Shown: in pieces, positions 26,282 to 34,396 of the stretch
How positions within the stretch are numbered: position 1 is the first letter of the stretch
How the letters are laid out: each line of letters starts with the position of its first letter
Assembly: GCA_035712365.1 (NCBI GenBank)
Contig: DASTAW010000050.1
Coordinates: 1-64,000 of the forward strand
DNA length: 64,000 bases
Direction: 5' to 3'
Source: Terriglobia bacterium
GTDB taxonomy: Bacteria; Acidobacteriota; Terriglobia; UBA7540
The notes under the pieces: generated by a model
Databases searched by the model: none
The model's input: the letters and a program-made list of their open reading frames with translations, nothing else
What the model was told of the DNA's origin: nothing
Made by a program: the position numbers and the translations under genes

Positions 26282-26649
26282 CTGGCGCCATTCCGGTCCG
26301 TTCGTTTGCGCTTTTGGCAAACGCTTGCGGCCTCCCGCGCCGCTCTGAAGGGAACCGGCCAGAAACGATCAAAATCTGCTCCAAAAACCTGGTTTCCCAG
26401 CCGGCGGGCACCGACCAGGAGTGCTCGCACGGTTTGGACGCAAGGTAAGTCATTTATAATATGTCACATCAGTAAACGAACTGCATAGCCTCCACGTTCC
26501 AGGAAAGACCGAACGCGGAAGGCCCAGGCAGGGACCTCACGAAACAGGCGCAGTTCCGGGCCGGGGGGAAAACCAGAGCACAAATAAAACCTATTGACGA
26601 ATGGACGAGTCACAGGCATGCTTACATTCTGCCTCGGGGGAGGAGAATA
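26282..26649 (+). promoter_or_regulatory. Intergenic region with candidate promoter ahead of the deacetylase
   Basis: No gene is supported here. A TATAAT box at 26455-26460 has TTTGGA (26433-26438) 16 bases upstream, a moderate sigma70-type match. A strong GGGGGAGGAG lies at 26636-26645, but it leads into a short frame at 26650 and not directly into the deacetylase frame. Confidence 0.35.
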
Positions 26650-26811
26650 ATGGGGCCCTTTGTCACTCGGAATGAAAAACGGCACTTACCGCAGGTTTTT
26701 ACGGGTCGCGACGGCATGCCTGGTCGCCGGCTTCGTATCGTCAACTCCACTGAGCGGGGCCGTCAAGGCCTCTGGCCACGAAGTTCTCATCTTCGACTAC
26801 CACAGGTTTAA
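26650..26811 (+). CDS. Possible 53-codon upstream ORF overlapping the deacetylase start
   Basis: ATG 26650 sits four bases after GGGGGAGGAG, the best ribosome site in this area, and reads MGPFVTRNEKRHLPQV before ending at TAA 26809-26811. It overlaps the first 140 bases of the deacetylase in another frame. It may be a leader peptide coupling translation, or it may mark a frameshift near the true deacetylase start. The sequence itself is not recognisable. Confidence 0.3.
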   Translation: MGPFVTRNEKRHLPQVFTGRDGMPGRRLRIVNSTERGRQGLWPRSSHLRLPQV

Positions 26812-27478
26812 CACCTTTCGCTCCGACAGCATGACGGTCAGGCTTTCCGTCTTCAAGTTCCAGCTTCAATACATGGCGGAGCACGGCTATCATTTCATTC
26901 CTCTAGCCCGTTATGTAGCGTACAAGGAGGGCAAGGCCCCTCCACCGCCTCCGCATTCCGTGGTGATTACCATGGACGACGGCCACGAATCCGTGTACAC
27001 CGAGGCCCTTCCTCTGGTGGAAAAGTACCGCATTCCTGTGACCCTGTTCATCTATCCGTCCGCGATTTCAAACGCGTCATACGCCATGACCTGGCAGCAA
27101 TTGCGCGCGCTCAAGGCTACCGGACTCTTTGATATTCAATCCCACACCTACTGGCATCCCAACTTCAAGATCGAAAAGAGGCGAATGACGCCAGCCCAGT
27201 ACAACAAATTTGTGGACCTTCAGCTTCGCCGCTCCAGGGACGTTCTTGACCGGAAGCTGGGAATCCACGTTTCCATGCTGGCATGGCCGTTTGGAATCTA
27301 TGATCAAACACTCACACACGACGCATCTCAAGCCGGATATACCGCAGCATTTGCGCTCGACGGAAGGCACGCCGGCGATTCCGACAACATCATGGGAATC
27401 TCGCGCTACCTGGTTACCGACCGGGACAGCGGACGCTTCTTCGAGGATATTCTCGACGGCACACCGGCGCGGCGCTAA
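26672..27478 (+). CDS. Exported polysaccharide deacetylase (NodB/CE4 type)
   Basis: The 268-residue product has a signal peptide (about residues 1-33). The CE4 motifs follow: Asp-Asp at 102-103 (VVITMDDGHES), the metal-binding His158 and His162 (QSHTYWHPN), and the AWPFGIYD motif. Such enzymes remove acetyl groups from N-acetylglucosamine polymers, as in peptidoglycan, chitin or poly-GlcNAc, outside the cytoplasm. The start is uncertain because the best Shine-Dalgarno serves another frame. A TTG at 26660 is also in frame. The next gene, a putative glycosidase, begins eight bases after the stop. Confidence 0.85.
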   Translation: MKNGTYRRFLRVATACLVAGFVSSTPLSGAVKASGHEVLIFDYHRFNTFRSDSMTVRLSVFKFQLQYMAEHGYHFIPLARYVAYKEGKAPPPPPHSVVITMDDGHESVYTEALPLVEKYRIPVTLFIYPSAISNASYAMTWQQLRALKATGLFDIQSHTYWHPNFKIEKRRMTPAQYNKFVDLQLRRSRDVLDRKLGIHVSMLAWPFGIYDQTLTHDASQAGYTAAFALDGRHAGDSDNIMGISRYLVTDRDSGRFFEDILDGTPARR

Positions 27479-27485
27479 GCGCGGC

Positions 27486-28838
27486 GTGGCGCTTGCGTCG
27501 CTGTTCCTGGCGTTCGCGCTGGCGCCGGGGACCAGCTTTGCGGGCGCGTGCCGCGGGCGGGTCCTGGACGCAAAATCCGGCCTCCCCATCGCGGGCGCTT
27601 TGGCCACCATGGGAAACTCCGTTGTTAAAACCGATAGCGACGGGGTCTTTCAAGTCACAGGCACGGGCGACGCGGCGGGCGTCAGGGCAGCCGGCTACCT
27701 GCGGACGGACCTTCCTGCAGGTTCCTGCGCCGGCGATCAAACATTGGTCAGGTTGACTCCGTTCCGCCCGAAGGCCCTCTACCTTTCGTTTTACGCGATT
27801 GGTAATTCTTCAATTCGTGGCGGCGCAGTCCATCTGATCGAGAAAACGGAGCTAAACGCACTGGTTATTGACGTCAAAGGCGACCGGGGCATGCTTTCGT
27901 ATCCCAGCGCGATTCCTCTGGCCAAAGAGGACGGAGCGCAAAGCATTATTACCGTACGCAACCTGAAAGCCCGGCTCGACGAACTGCACCAGCAACACCT
28001 CTACCTGATCGCTCGAATCGTCATCTTCAAAGATGACATGCTGGCTTCCGCCAAACCCGACCTGGCGGTGAAGACCGGGGACGGCAGGGTTTGGCGCGAC
28101 AACGAAAACATGGCGTGGACCGATCCCTTCAAAAAGGAAGTCCGCGACTACAACATCGCGATTGCCGTGGAAGCCGCCCAGTCGGGTTTTGACGAGGTCC
28201 AATTCGACTACGTGCGTTTTCCGGACAAGAAGGGCGTGGTTTTTTCGCAGCACAACAACGAGGATGCGCGAGTCGCCACCATCACCGCGTTCCTTGCCGA
28301 AGCCAGGAAAAAGCTCACTCCGTACAATGTTTTCCTCTCCGCGGACATCTTTGGTTACACGTGCTGGAACCGGAATGACACGGGCATCGGCCAGAAGATC
28401 GAGCGCATCGGGCAAATCGTCGATTACATCTCGCCCATGCTCTACCCTTCCACTTTCCAGTTCGGCATCCCGGGCGACAGGAATCCCGTCAAAGATCCTT
28501 TGGATATTATCCGGCTGACCCTTGCCCGCGCCCAGCAGCGGACGGGGCTCGACCCCACTCACTTCAGGCCCTGGCTGCAAGCCTTTCGAGACTATGCCTT
28601 TGATCGCAGAAAATTTGGCGCGGACCAGATCAGAGACCAGATTCAGGCCGCCGAAAGCTTCGGTAGCGACGGTTGGATGTTGTGGAACCCCCGCAACGTC
28701 TATACCACCGCTGGTTTGACGCTGCGCCAGCCGCCGGGCAACACAACCACGCCCCGGAATGAGCTGCTAAGTAACGGCGCACTCACTGGCGGGCGGCAGG
28801 AAATTCCACCTTCGGCGGCTGCTGCGCCGCCGGAGTAG
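27486..28838 (+). CDS. Exported DUF4015-type putative glycoside hydrolase with N-terminal carboxypeptidase-regulatory-like domain
   Basis: GTG 27486 begins a signal peptide (VALASLFLAFALAPGTSFAGA), giving 450 residues. Residues about 22-85 look like a carboxypeptidase-regulatory beta-sandwich (GRVLDAKSGLPIAGALATM). The rest is the DUF4015 TIM-barrel type, with ELNALVIDVKGDRGMLSY, GFDEVQFDYVRFPDKKG, ADIFGYTCWN and VDYISPMLYPS. The family is predicted to cleave glycans, but its substrate is not established. The frame is open far upstream, overlapping the deacetylase, so the start rests on the signal peptide. The 3' end overlaps lemA on the other strand by 56 bases. Confidence 0.8.
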   Translation: MALASLFLAFALAPGTSFAGACRGRVLDAKSGLPIAGALATMGNSVVKTDSDGVFQVTGTGDAAGVRAAGYLRTDLPAGSCAGDQTLVRLTPFRPKALYLSFYAIGNSSIRGGAVHLIEKTELNALVIDVKGDRGMLSYPSAIPLAKEDGAQSIITVRNLKARLDELHQQHLYLIARIVIFKDDMLASAKPDLAVKTGDGRVWRDNENMAWTDPFKKEVRDYNIAIAVEAAQSGFDEVQFDYVRFPDKKGVVFSQHNNEDARVATITAFLAEARKKLTPYNVFLSADIFGYTCWNRNDTGIGQKIERIGQIVDYISPMLYPSTFQFGIPGDRNPVKDPLDIIRLTLARAQQRTGLDPTHFRPWLQAFRDYAFDRRKFGADQIRDQIQAAESFGSDGWMLWNPRNVYTTAGLTLRQPPGNTTTPRNELLSNGALTGGRQEIPPSAAAAPPE

Positions 28839-29367
28839 CGGCGAAATAGGCATCGTTTCTCTGGAAGCCCGCCCAGCCCGCGAAAACGTTGTTCGGAAAT
28901 TGCCCGATATAGGCGTTGTAGTCCTGGAGAGCATTGTTGTAGCGGCGGCGCTCTACGGCGATCCGGTTTTCCGTGCCTGCCAGCTCATCCTGCAACCGCA
29001 GGAAGCTTTCATTTGACCGCAGTTGAGGATAATTCTCCGTTAGAGCCAGCACTTTCACCAGAGCGCCGTCCAGTTGCTGGTTGGCTGTGATTTTGTCCCT
29101 GGGATTCTGGGCGTTCATCAAATTCGCCCGGGCGTTGGCCACAGCGGTAAAGACGGTGACTTCCTGCGCCGCAACGCCCTTCACCGTTTGCACCAGATTG
29201 GGAATCAGATCGGCGCGACGCTCGAGCACCACCGACACCTGCGCCCAGTCGGATTTGATCTCCTCGTTCTTCCGCACCATGGTGTTTCGCGCGCTGACAT
29301 ACATGCCGCCAAAGATCAGGACAGTCAGCACTATTACGATCAGCACCAGCCAGCCTTTTTTCATCAT
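28783..29367 (-). CDS. lemA: LemA-family membrane protein
   Basis: The product (194 residues) has one N-terminal membrane helix (about 5-25). The LemA signature follows: RNTMVRKNEEIKSDWAQVSV, LERRADLIPNLVQTVKG, and the helical repeat region ENYPQLRSNESFLRLQDELA then ENRIAVERRRYNNALQDYN. LemA proteins have a four-helix bundle facing the outside or periplasm. Their function is poorly known, but they often occur with TPM-domain proteins, as here. It is the last gene of the TPM-nucleotidyltransferase-lemA group, 32 bases after the nucleotidyltransferase stop. Confidence 0.92.
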   Translation of the reverse strand: MMKKGWLVLIVIVLTVLIFGGMYVSARNTMVRKNEEIKSDWAQVSVVLERRADLIPNLVQTVKGVAAQEVTVFTAVANARANLMNAQNPRDKITANQQLDGALVKVLALTENYPQLRSNESFLRLQDELAGTENRIAVERRRYNNALQDYNAYIGQFPNNVFAGWAGFQRNDAYFAATPAAQQPPKVEFPAARQ

Positions 29368-29399
29368 TTTTCTCCCAGTGCCATTCCCACCTGGCTTGC

Positions 29400-30119
29400 C
29401 TATTCCCCGTCCGCCAGCCTGCGGTCTACTTCATCCGTCACCCGCTCGACCAGGTCCAGATATTCCCGCAAGGTTTCACGGGCCTTCACATCGCGGGCCT
29501 GGCGCTTTCCTTCGCGTACGTCGAGCACGGCCAGGAACGCGTCGGGGCGTCCCCCGCTCAGGCGCGCTATTTCAGCGACAACGTCGCGCCTTCCTACCGG
29601 CGGGTCCACGCCCAGCGCAATCAGCGCGTGACGAAACAGTGTTACGAACGTGGATACGGACGCATCCATCAGCGCCATCAACACGTGCTCCTTCTGCGGC
29701 GCCAGCAGAATGCCCTGCCGCAGTTTCACCCAGTTGGTCCGCAGTTCCCGCTCGACCTGCAGCCTGTGCAAATGCATAGGCACGGCCAGTTCGTCGAAAA
29801 AATCCTCGCCATAAATCATCTTGTGGTGCGTCTTCATGTCAAGCAACTCGATCGCAAAAATATCCGCTGAGGCACGCAGTTCGTCTAGAGTGAATATCTG
29901 AGGCGCGGGGAGTTTCTTTTGTTCCCACCAGACTGCCGCGTCGTGCAACGCTTCAATGTCTTCGGCCCTGGCCCGCTTGAGCACGCACAGGACGTTCAGG
30001 TCGGAATGGCGCTCGTGATACTCCCCACGCGCGGCCGAACCAAAAAGCACGATGGCCCTCAGATTGGGGCCCGCTGCGGCCTGCAATTTGTCATTCAACT
30101 GCCCGAGCAGCTTCTCCAC
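29400..30119 (-). CDS. Nucleotidyltransferase-domain protein with degenerate catalytic motif
   Basis: The 239-residue product starts with a minimal nucleotidyltransferase core, GSAARGEYHERHSDLNVL (residues 27-44). Family members need an Asp-x-Asp/Glu pair; here it is Asp40-Leu-Asn42, so the second acidic residue is lost. The C-terminal part is helical (HVLMALMDASVSTFVTLFRHAL) and HEPN-like in layout. Related two-domain proteins include MNT/HEPN toxin-antitoxin partners and kanamycin-type enzymes. It lies between a TPM gene (15 bases upstream) and lemA (32 bases downstream), an odd position. Activity as a transferase is doubtful and a regulatory role is possible. Confidence 0.75.
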   Translation of the reverse strand: MEKLLGQLNDKLQAAAGPNLRAIVLFGSAARGEYHERHSDLNVLCVLKRARAEDIEALHDAAVWWEQKKLPAPQIFTLDELRASADIFAIELLDMKTHHKMIYGEDFFDELAVPMHLHRLQVERELRTNWVKLRQGILLAPQKEHVLMALMDASVSTFVTLFRHALIALGVDPPVGRRDVVAEIARLSGGRPDAFLAVLDVREGKRQARDVKARETLREYLDLVERVTDEVDRRLADGE

Positions 30120-30134
30120 GAACCTTCCTCCGGC

Positions 30135-30974
30135 TTACCAGCTTCCACTTGCCCCGCCACCGCCAAATGACCCGCCGCCGAATCCGCCAAATCCTCCGCC
30201 GCCGCCAAAACCTCCTCCGCCCCAAGAACCGCCTCTCCAACCGCCGCCCGCACCGCCCATAAACCACGGCCCGCCCCACCACCATGCGCTATGTCTGCGG
30301 CCGTAGCGGCGGCGTCCACCAAAAAGCCGGGCCAGCAGCCCGAACAGCGGAAAGAACAGTATGAACAGGAAAATCAACAGGGGAAAGAGATTAGGGCCGC
30401 CTTGCGGTGACGCTCTGCTTTCCGGTTCCGAAGCGATTGGTTTTCCGGCGAGGGCTTCGAGCGATATGCCGCGGTCTTTCGCGATGACGGCGGCAACGCG
30501 CTGGGTCATCAGCAACAGCGCCGCGCTGTAGTTGCCTTGGCGAAGCAGCGGCCTCGCCTGACGGCCGAAATCTCCCACGAGACCGTCGGGCAGGATCGGT
30601 TCCAGCCCGTACCCCACCTCAAATCGATATTGGTGGTCGTTGGGCGCAAGAAGGACCATCACGCCGCGGTCTTTCTGCCTGGGCCCAATGCCCCAGCGTG
30701 TTGCCAGATTAATCGAGAAATTCTCGATCGGCTCGCCCTCAAGCGATTTCACGGTCACGACGGCAATCTGGGCCTGCGCTCTGTGGTCAACCTCGGCACA
30801 CAGGGTATTCAGCTCTTGCGCCGTTTCCGGGTTGATGACTCCAGCAAAGTCGTTAACGTATCCCTGAGGCTTCAAGTCCTGGGGCTTCTGCGCGTGAATA
30901 CTCGCGGCAGGAAAAATCGCCAGGCAAAGTGCGCCGAGCGCCGCTCGTAGCCGCTTGCTCCAGTCGGTAGCCAG
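30135..30974 (-). CDS. TPM-domain (YgcG-like) membrane protein
   Basis: The product has a signal peptide (KRLRAALGALCLAIFPAASIHAQ) and a TPM domain (VNDFAGVINPETAQELNTLC, AQIAVVTVKSLEGEPIENFS, GVMVLLAPNDHQYRFEVGYG). One membrane helix (NLFPLLIFLFILFFPLFGLL) follows, then a glycine-rich tail ending in SW. This is the standard layout of TPM proteins that accompany LemA. No ATG, GTG or TTG exists in frame between the tRNA-Gln gene and the signal peptide. I used CTG 30974 as the nearest possible start (279 residues). A frameshift or error near the 5' end is the alternative. Confidence 0.75.
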   Translation of the reverse strand: MATDWSKRLRAALGALCLAIFPAASIHAQKPQDLKPQGYVNDFAGVINPETAQELNTLCAEVDHRAQAQIAVVTVKSLEGEPIENFSINLATRWGIGPRQKDRGVMVLLAPNDHQYRFEVGYGLEPILPDGLVGDFGRQARPLLRQGNYSAALLLMTQRVAAVIAKDRGISLEALAGKPIASEPESRASPQGGPNLFPLLIFLFILFFPLFGLLARLFGGRRRYGRRHSAWWWGGPWFMGGAGGGWRGGSWGGGGFGGGGGFGGFGGGSFGGGGASGSW

Positions 30975-31111
30975 GCAATGCGTACGTCTCGGGCCGGATT
31001 GCGATGTTCCTGGAAGGATTGGAGTTCTCCAGCGGAAAGGCGTTCTTCTGCGTTGCTTTAACCATCCCTGCCGGTCATGGTCCGCCCGAAGGAATCCTTG
31101 TGTCAGAAGAA

Positions 31112-31185
31112 TGGCTGGGAGGCAGGGATTCGAACCCCGATACGCAGATCCAGAGTCTGCAGTCCTACCGTTAGACGACCTCCCA
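31112..31185 (-). tRNA. tRNA-Gln (anticodon CTG)
   Basis: Read on the minus strand, the 74-base gene begins TGGGAGG and ends CCTCCCA plus G and an encoded CCA. The anticodon arm GCAGA-CTCTGGA-TCTGC gives anticodon CTG, which reads CAG glutamine codons. The T arm has GGTTCGAATCC. With GatCAB in the same window this tRNA may be charged through the amidotransferase route, though no glutaminyl-tRNA synthetase information is available here. Confidence 0.95.
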
Positions 31186-31278
31186 CTGCATCTATCTTTT
31201 CTACCAGTTCCAGCGGGCTTCTGGCAACTCAAATTGCCGCAGACTCAGCTTGCATGTTGCTGAAAAACCTCCTCGCAC

Positions 31279-31352
31279 CTCATTCCGAGGGCCGATGTTC
31301 TTAATCGGCCCGAGAAATCGGCTTCTGAGCAAGCGCAAAAGCAGGTAATGAC
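31279..31352 (+). repeat. Dispersed palindromic repeat, degenerate copy near tRNA-Gln
   Basis: TCATTCCGAGGG, ATCGGCCCGAG and the following ATCGGCTTCTGAGC match the first half of the copy at 34397-34501 block by block, with a few substitutions. The right end GTAATGAC resembles the terminal AAATGAC. The region 30975-31378 otherwise contains only the tRNA-Gln gene. Confidence 0.55.
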
Positions 31353-31378
31353 AAGCTGCAAACGTCTTTCAGCAACGG

Positions 31379-32683
31379 CTACGATGCGACCTCGCACCAC
31401 TGACATACAAACTGCAACTGGGCCTTGGCGGCTGCAACCACCGAGTCAATCTCCACGTATTCATCCGCCGCATGAGTGTTGCCGCCGCGCGGCCCCCACA
31501 GCACTGCCGGCGTATTGAAAGCCTGGTGGAACACGTACATATCACACGGGGCCTCGATGCCCTGAATCAGCGGCTCCTGGCCCATCACATTTGTGGCGCA
31601 TTCCGCAAGCTCGCTGATCAGCGGCTCGTTCCTCGCGATGGCAGATCCCGGTAGCCAGCGAATGGGGAATTCGATTTTCGGCTTTGCCGGGAAAAGCTTC
31701 GGAGCAGTTTGCACAATTCCCTCGAACCAGTTGTGGAACTCCCGTTCGATTTCCTCCTGCTTCTCGCCGGGCATCATTTGCCAGTACATTTCAATCTGGC
31801 AGGTCTCGGGAATGGTGATGGGTTCCCCTGTGCCCCAGGGTCCAGTGGTCAGTTTGGTAATCGACACCGGCACAGGGTCCTGCGAATCGGCATAAAATTC
31901 ATGAACCGGAGCTTTCTTTTTGCGCTGCTCTGCAAAGTCCTGCATCTTCAACAGGAAATATCGGATGGGATCGATCACTCCCGTCGGGAACTTTCCCTCC
32001 GGCAGCACGCCTCCAGTGGAACTCAGCGTGATGTGGACCGTTCGGCCGCCGCGCTGGGCAGGACAGATTCGTAGAAATGAAGGCTCCGTGATGATGGCGG
32101 CGTCACCGTTGTAACCCTTCAACCGGCCGGCAATTGTTCCGTTGACGCCTCCAAATTCTTCGTCCGAGACCGTCTCAATGATCAGGTCGCCCTTTAATTC
32201 AATGCCCAGCTCACCCAGGGCTTCCGCCATAAACAGGTTGGTCCCCACTCCTCCCTTCATGTCATTCGAGCCGCGGCCATAAAGCAGATTGCCTTCCACT
32301 TGCCCGCCAAACGGATCTCGCGTCCACGGCTGCGTCCCTTTAGGCACGGTGTCAACATGGCCCGATAGAACCAGTGACCGGCCGCCGCCCCGGCCTTTAC
32401 GCCGCGCCCCAACATTCGGGCGATTGCCGTACTGCCGTTCTTTGTAATAGAAGAGCGGATGTTCCTTCAATCCTTTGACATCGCGGAAATAATATAATTC
32501 CGTTTCCAGCCCCTGCCCTTTCAGATAGTCCGCGACATGTTGCTGGCAGGCCTCTTCGTTTCCCACCGGCGGCGTGTTTTCCGACGGGATCCGGACCAGG
32601 CCGCGAATAATCTCAACCAGCCTGTCGCGACGATTATCAACGAATGAAGACAGCCTGCTTCTGAGGGCAACATCAAGGGACAT
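31379..32683 (-). CDS. M20-family metallopeptidase (ArgE/DapE/CPG2-like)
   Basis: The product (434 residues) is a two-domain zinc hydrolase. Metal and catalytic residues are visible at His109 and Asp111 (SGHVDTVPKG), Asp141 (YGRGSNDMKGG), Glu175-Glu176 (VSDEEFGG) and a C-terminal His (GGNTHAADEYV). A lid/dimerisation domain lies between. Family members cleave acyl groups or C-terminal amino acids from small substrates such as N-acetylornithine, succinyl-diaminopimelate or dipeptides; the substrate cannot be read from the sequence. An amino-acid permease gene lies upstream on the same strand, separated by a repeat, suggesting peptide or amino-acid uptake and use. Confidence 0.88.
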   Translation of the reverse strand: MSLDVALRSRLSSFVDNRRDRLVEIIRGLVRIPSENTPPVGNEEACQQHVADYLKGQGLETELYYFRDVKGLKEHPLFYYKERQYGNRPNVGARRKGRGGGRSLVLSGHVDTVPKGTQPWTRDPFGGQVEGNLLYGRGSNDMKGGVGTNLFMAEALGELGIELKGDLIIETVSDEEFGGVNGTIAGRLKGYNGDAAIITEPSFLRICPAQRGGRTVHITLSSTGGVLPEGKFPTGVIDPIRYFLLKMQDFAEQRKKKAPVHEFYADSQDPVPVSITKLTTGPWGTGEPITIPETCQIEMYWQMMPGEKQEEIEREFHNWFEGIVQTAPKLFPAKPKIEFPIRWLPGSAIARNEPLISELAECATNVMGQEPLIQGIEAPCDMYVFHQAFNTPAVLWGPRGGNTHAADEYVEIDSVVAAAKAQLQFVCQWCEVAS

Positions 32684-32798
32684 TAGGAGGTTCCTTTCTA
32701 TAAATGGGTTACTGCGGGACTCGCGCGACGTCGGACCTCGGCGAATAAGGCGCTCACCCGCAGTTTCTTATCAGGCTGATGAAAAACCGCTCAACCAT

Positions 32799-32886
32799 GT
32801 CATCCTGAGCGCAGCGAAGGATCTGCTTTGGCCATTTTCGACAAGATACAGCAGATGCTTCTCCCGCTTCGCAGGATCAGCATGAC
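32799..32886 (+). repeat. Dispersed palindromic repeat, copy between permease and M20 genes
   Basis: The 88-base element starts GTCATCCTGA and ends TCAGCATGAC, an inverted pair with one mismatch. Inside, AAGGATCTGCT and AGCAGATGCTT form a second inverted pair. It has the same block order as the copies at 15582 and 34397. Confidence 0.7.
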
Positions 32887-32942
32887 GGGCAACGTTCTTC
32901 CACAACTTGTTAGAATGCCACACTGGTCGATTTTTTCATACC

Positions 32943-34316
32943 TCACGAGATTTCAAGTTTGACTGGACTTCGACTGAAGCCTTTCGTCAGATACCCCAGA
33001 TAGATGACTCCCAGCCCCAGCCAGATAAAACCCACAATCTTGGCCGGAGTCGAGAGGCTCATCCAGACGTAGCTGCAGACCAGCGCGCCAAGCGCGGGGA
33101 AGATCAGGTTGGTCAGGAAGGCCATGCCGCTCCGTTCTCTCCCGCGCAGGTAGTAATGACGAATTACGCTGAGGTTCACCAGAATGAAGCCGACAAACGC
33201 GCCGAAGTTCAGGAGTTCCACGGCAAGCTGGAAGCGGATCAGCACAGCGCCGAGCAGCGTAATCCCGCCCATCACGTAAATGCTGCGCGTCGGCGTCGAA
33301 TATTTCTCATCGACATAAGCAAAAATCTTCCGCGAAATCACCCCGTCACGCCCCATTCCAAACAGCAGCCGCGAGGCGCCCGCCTGCCCTGTCAAGGCGC
33401 TGGCCAATCCGGCAACCAGCAACACGAAAGTGATCCAGCCCATCATCACCGGTCCGCCCAGGACCCGCCCAATATCCAGGATCGCCGTATCGATCTTGGG
33501 AAAGGTGTGATAATTCGGCCAGACAATCTCCGCCAGATAGACCTGCACCACGCAGAACAGCGCCTGAATGATGCAGACCGAGACCGTTGCAATCGCTACG
33601 TTCTTCTCCGGGTTTTCCACATCTTCGGCGAGCGTGGAGACGGCGTCGAAACCGATATACGAAAGTGTTGCGATGCCGGCCCCCAGCATCATCGGCCGCA
33701 GCTCAAAGGTCGCAGGGTTGTAAATTGCGTGCGGCACGACCAGACCGCTCCAGCCGTGGGCGCCCACAACCACGTGTACCGCAAGCACCACGAACAGAAT
33801 CGCGGAAAAACTCAGAATCACCATCATCACTTTGCTGGCCCGCGCCGTCATGCTGATTCCCCGAATGTTGATCAGCGTAATTGCCACCGTGAAAAAGAGC
33901 GCCCAGGCCAGATACGGGACCTGCGGAACGTACCGTGCGGCGATCAGCGCCGAGTAGATGACGCTGAGCAGCGGAATTAAAAAATAGTCCAGCATCATCG
34001 ACCATCCGGCCAAAAAACCGATGTGCTCGTTCAGGGCGCGCTGGGCGTAGGTGTAGGTTGAGCCGGCTACGGGATAAGCGCCGGACATCTTTCCATAACT
34101 TGCCGCGGTGAAAAGCATGGCCACCATCGCCACCAGGTAGGCCAGCGCGGCGTGTCCCAGCGAAACATCCTGAATGATTCCGTAGACCGGATACGGCGCG
34201 GTGGGAGTCAGAATCACCAGGCCATAGATGACAAGGTCGCGGAGCTTCAGCACCCGCCTGAATTGAGGCTTATAACCGAGAGTTTCCAGCGAAGATGAGG
34301 CAGTCTGTTCCGCCAC
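32943..34316 (-). CDS. APC-family amino acid/polyamine permease
   Basis: The product (457 residues) has about twelve hydrophobic helices and the APC start ETLGYKPQFRRVLKLRDLVI, GLVILTPTAPYPVYGIIQ. The conserved YGKMSGAYPVAGSTYTYAQR and GIATLSYIGFDAVSTLAEDV segments follow. This layout resembles putrescine/amino-acid importers of the PuuP type, which work by cation symport in the inner membrane. The exact substrate is unknown. The M20 peptidase follows after 259 bases containing a repeat element. Confidence 0.88.
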   Translation of the reverse strand: MAEQTASSSLETLGYKPQFRRVLKLRDLVIYGLVILTPTAPYPVYGIIQDVSLGHAALAYLVAMVAMLFTAASYGKMSGAYPVAGSTYTYAQRALNEHIGFLAGWSMMLDYFLIPLLSVIYSALIAARYVPQVPYLAWALFFTVAITLINIRGISMTARASKVMMVILSFSAILFVVLAVHVVVGAHGWSGLVVPHAIYNPATFELRPMMLGAGIATLSYIGFDAVSTLAEDVENPEKNVAIATVSVCIIQALFCVVQVYLAEIVWPNYHTFPKIDTAILDIGRVLGGPVMMGWITFVLLVAGLASALTGQAGASRLLFGMGRDGVISRKIFAYVDEKYSTPTRSIYVMGGITLLGAVLIRFQLAVELLNFGAFVGFILVNLSVIRHYYLRGRERSGMAFLTNLIFPALGALVCSYVWMSLSTPAKIVGFIWLGLGVIYLGYLTKGFSRSPVKLEIS

Positions 34317-34396
34317 CTAGCAAGACCTCACTACAACCATTTCAAATATATGACCAGCGCGCTGAATCAAAAGCTCTATAAGACCCGCTCCATGCT

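Noticed and set aside
30853-31065. 70-codon minus-strand ORF starting MVKATQKN upstream of the TPM gene
   Set aside because: No signal peptide or family match; it overlaps the TPM signal region in another frame. It is kept only as a hint of a possible frameshift.
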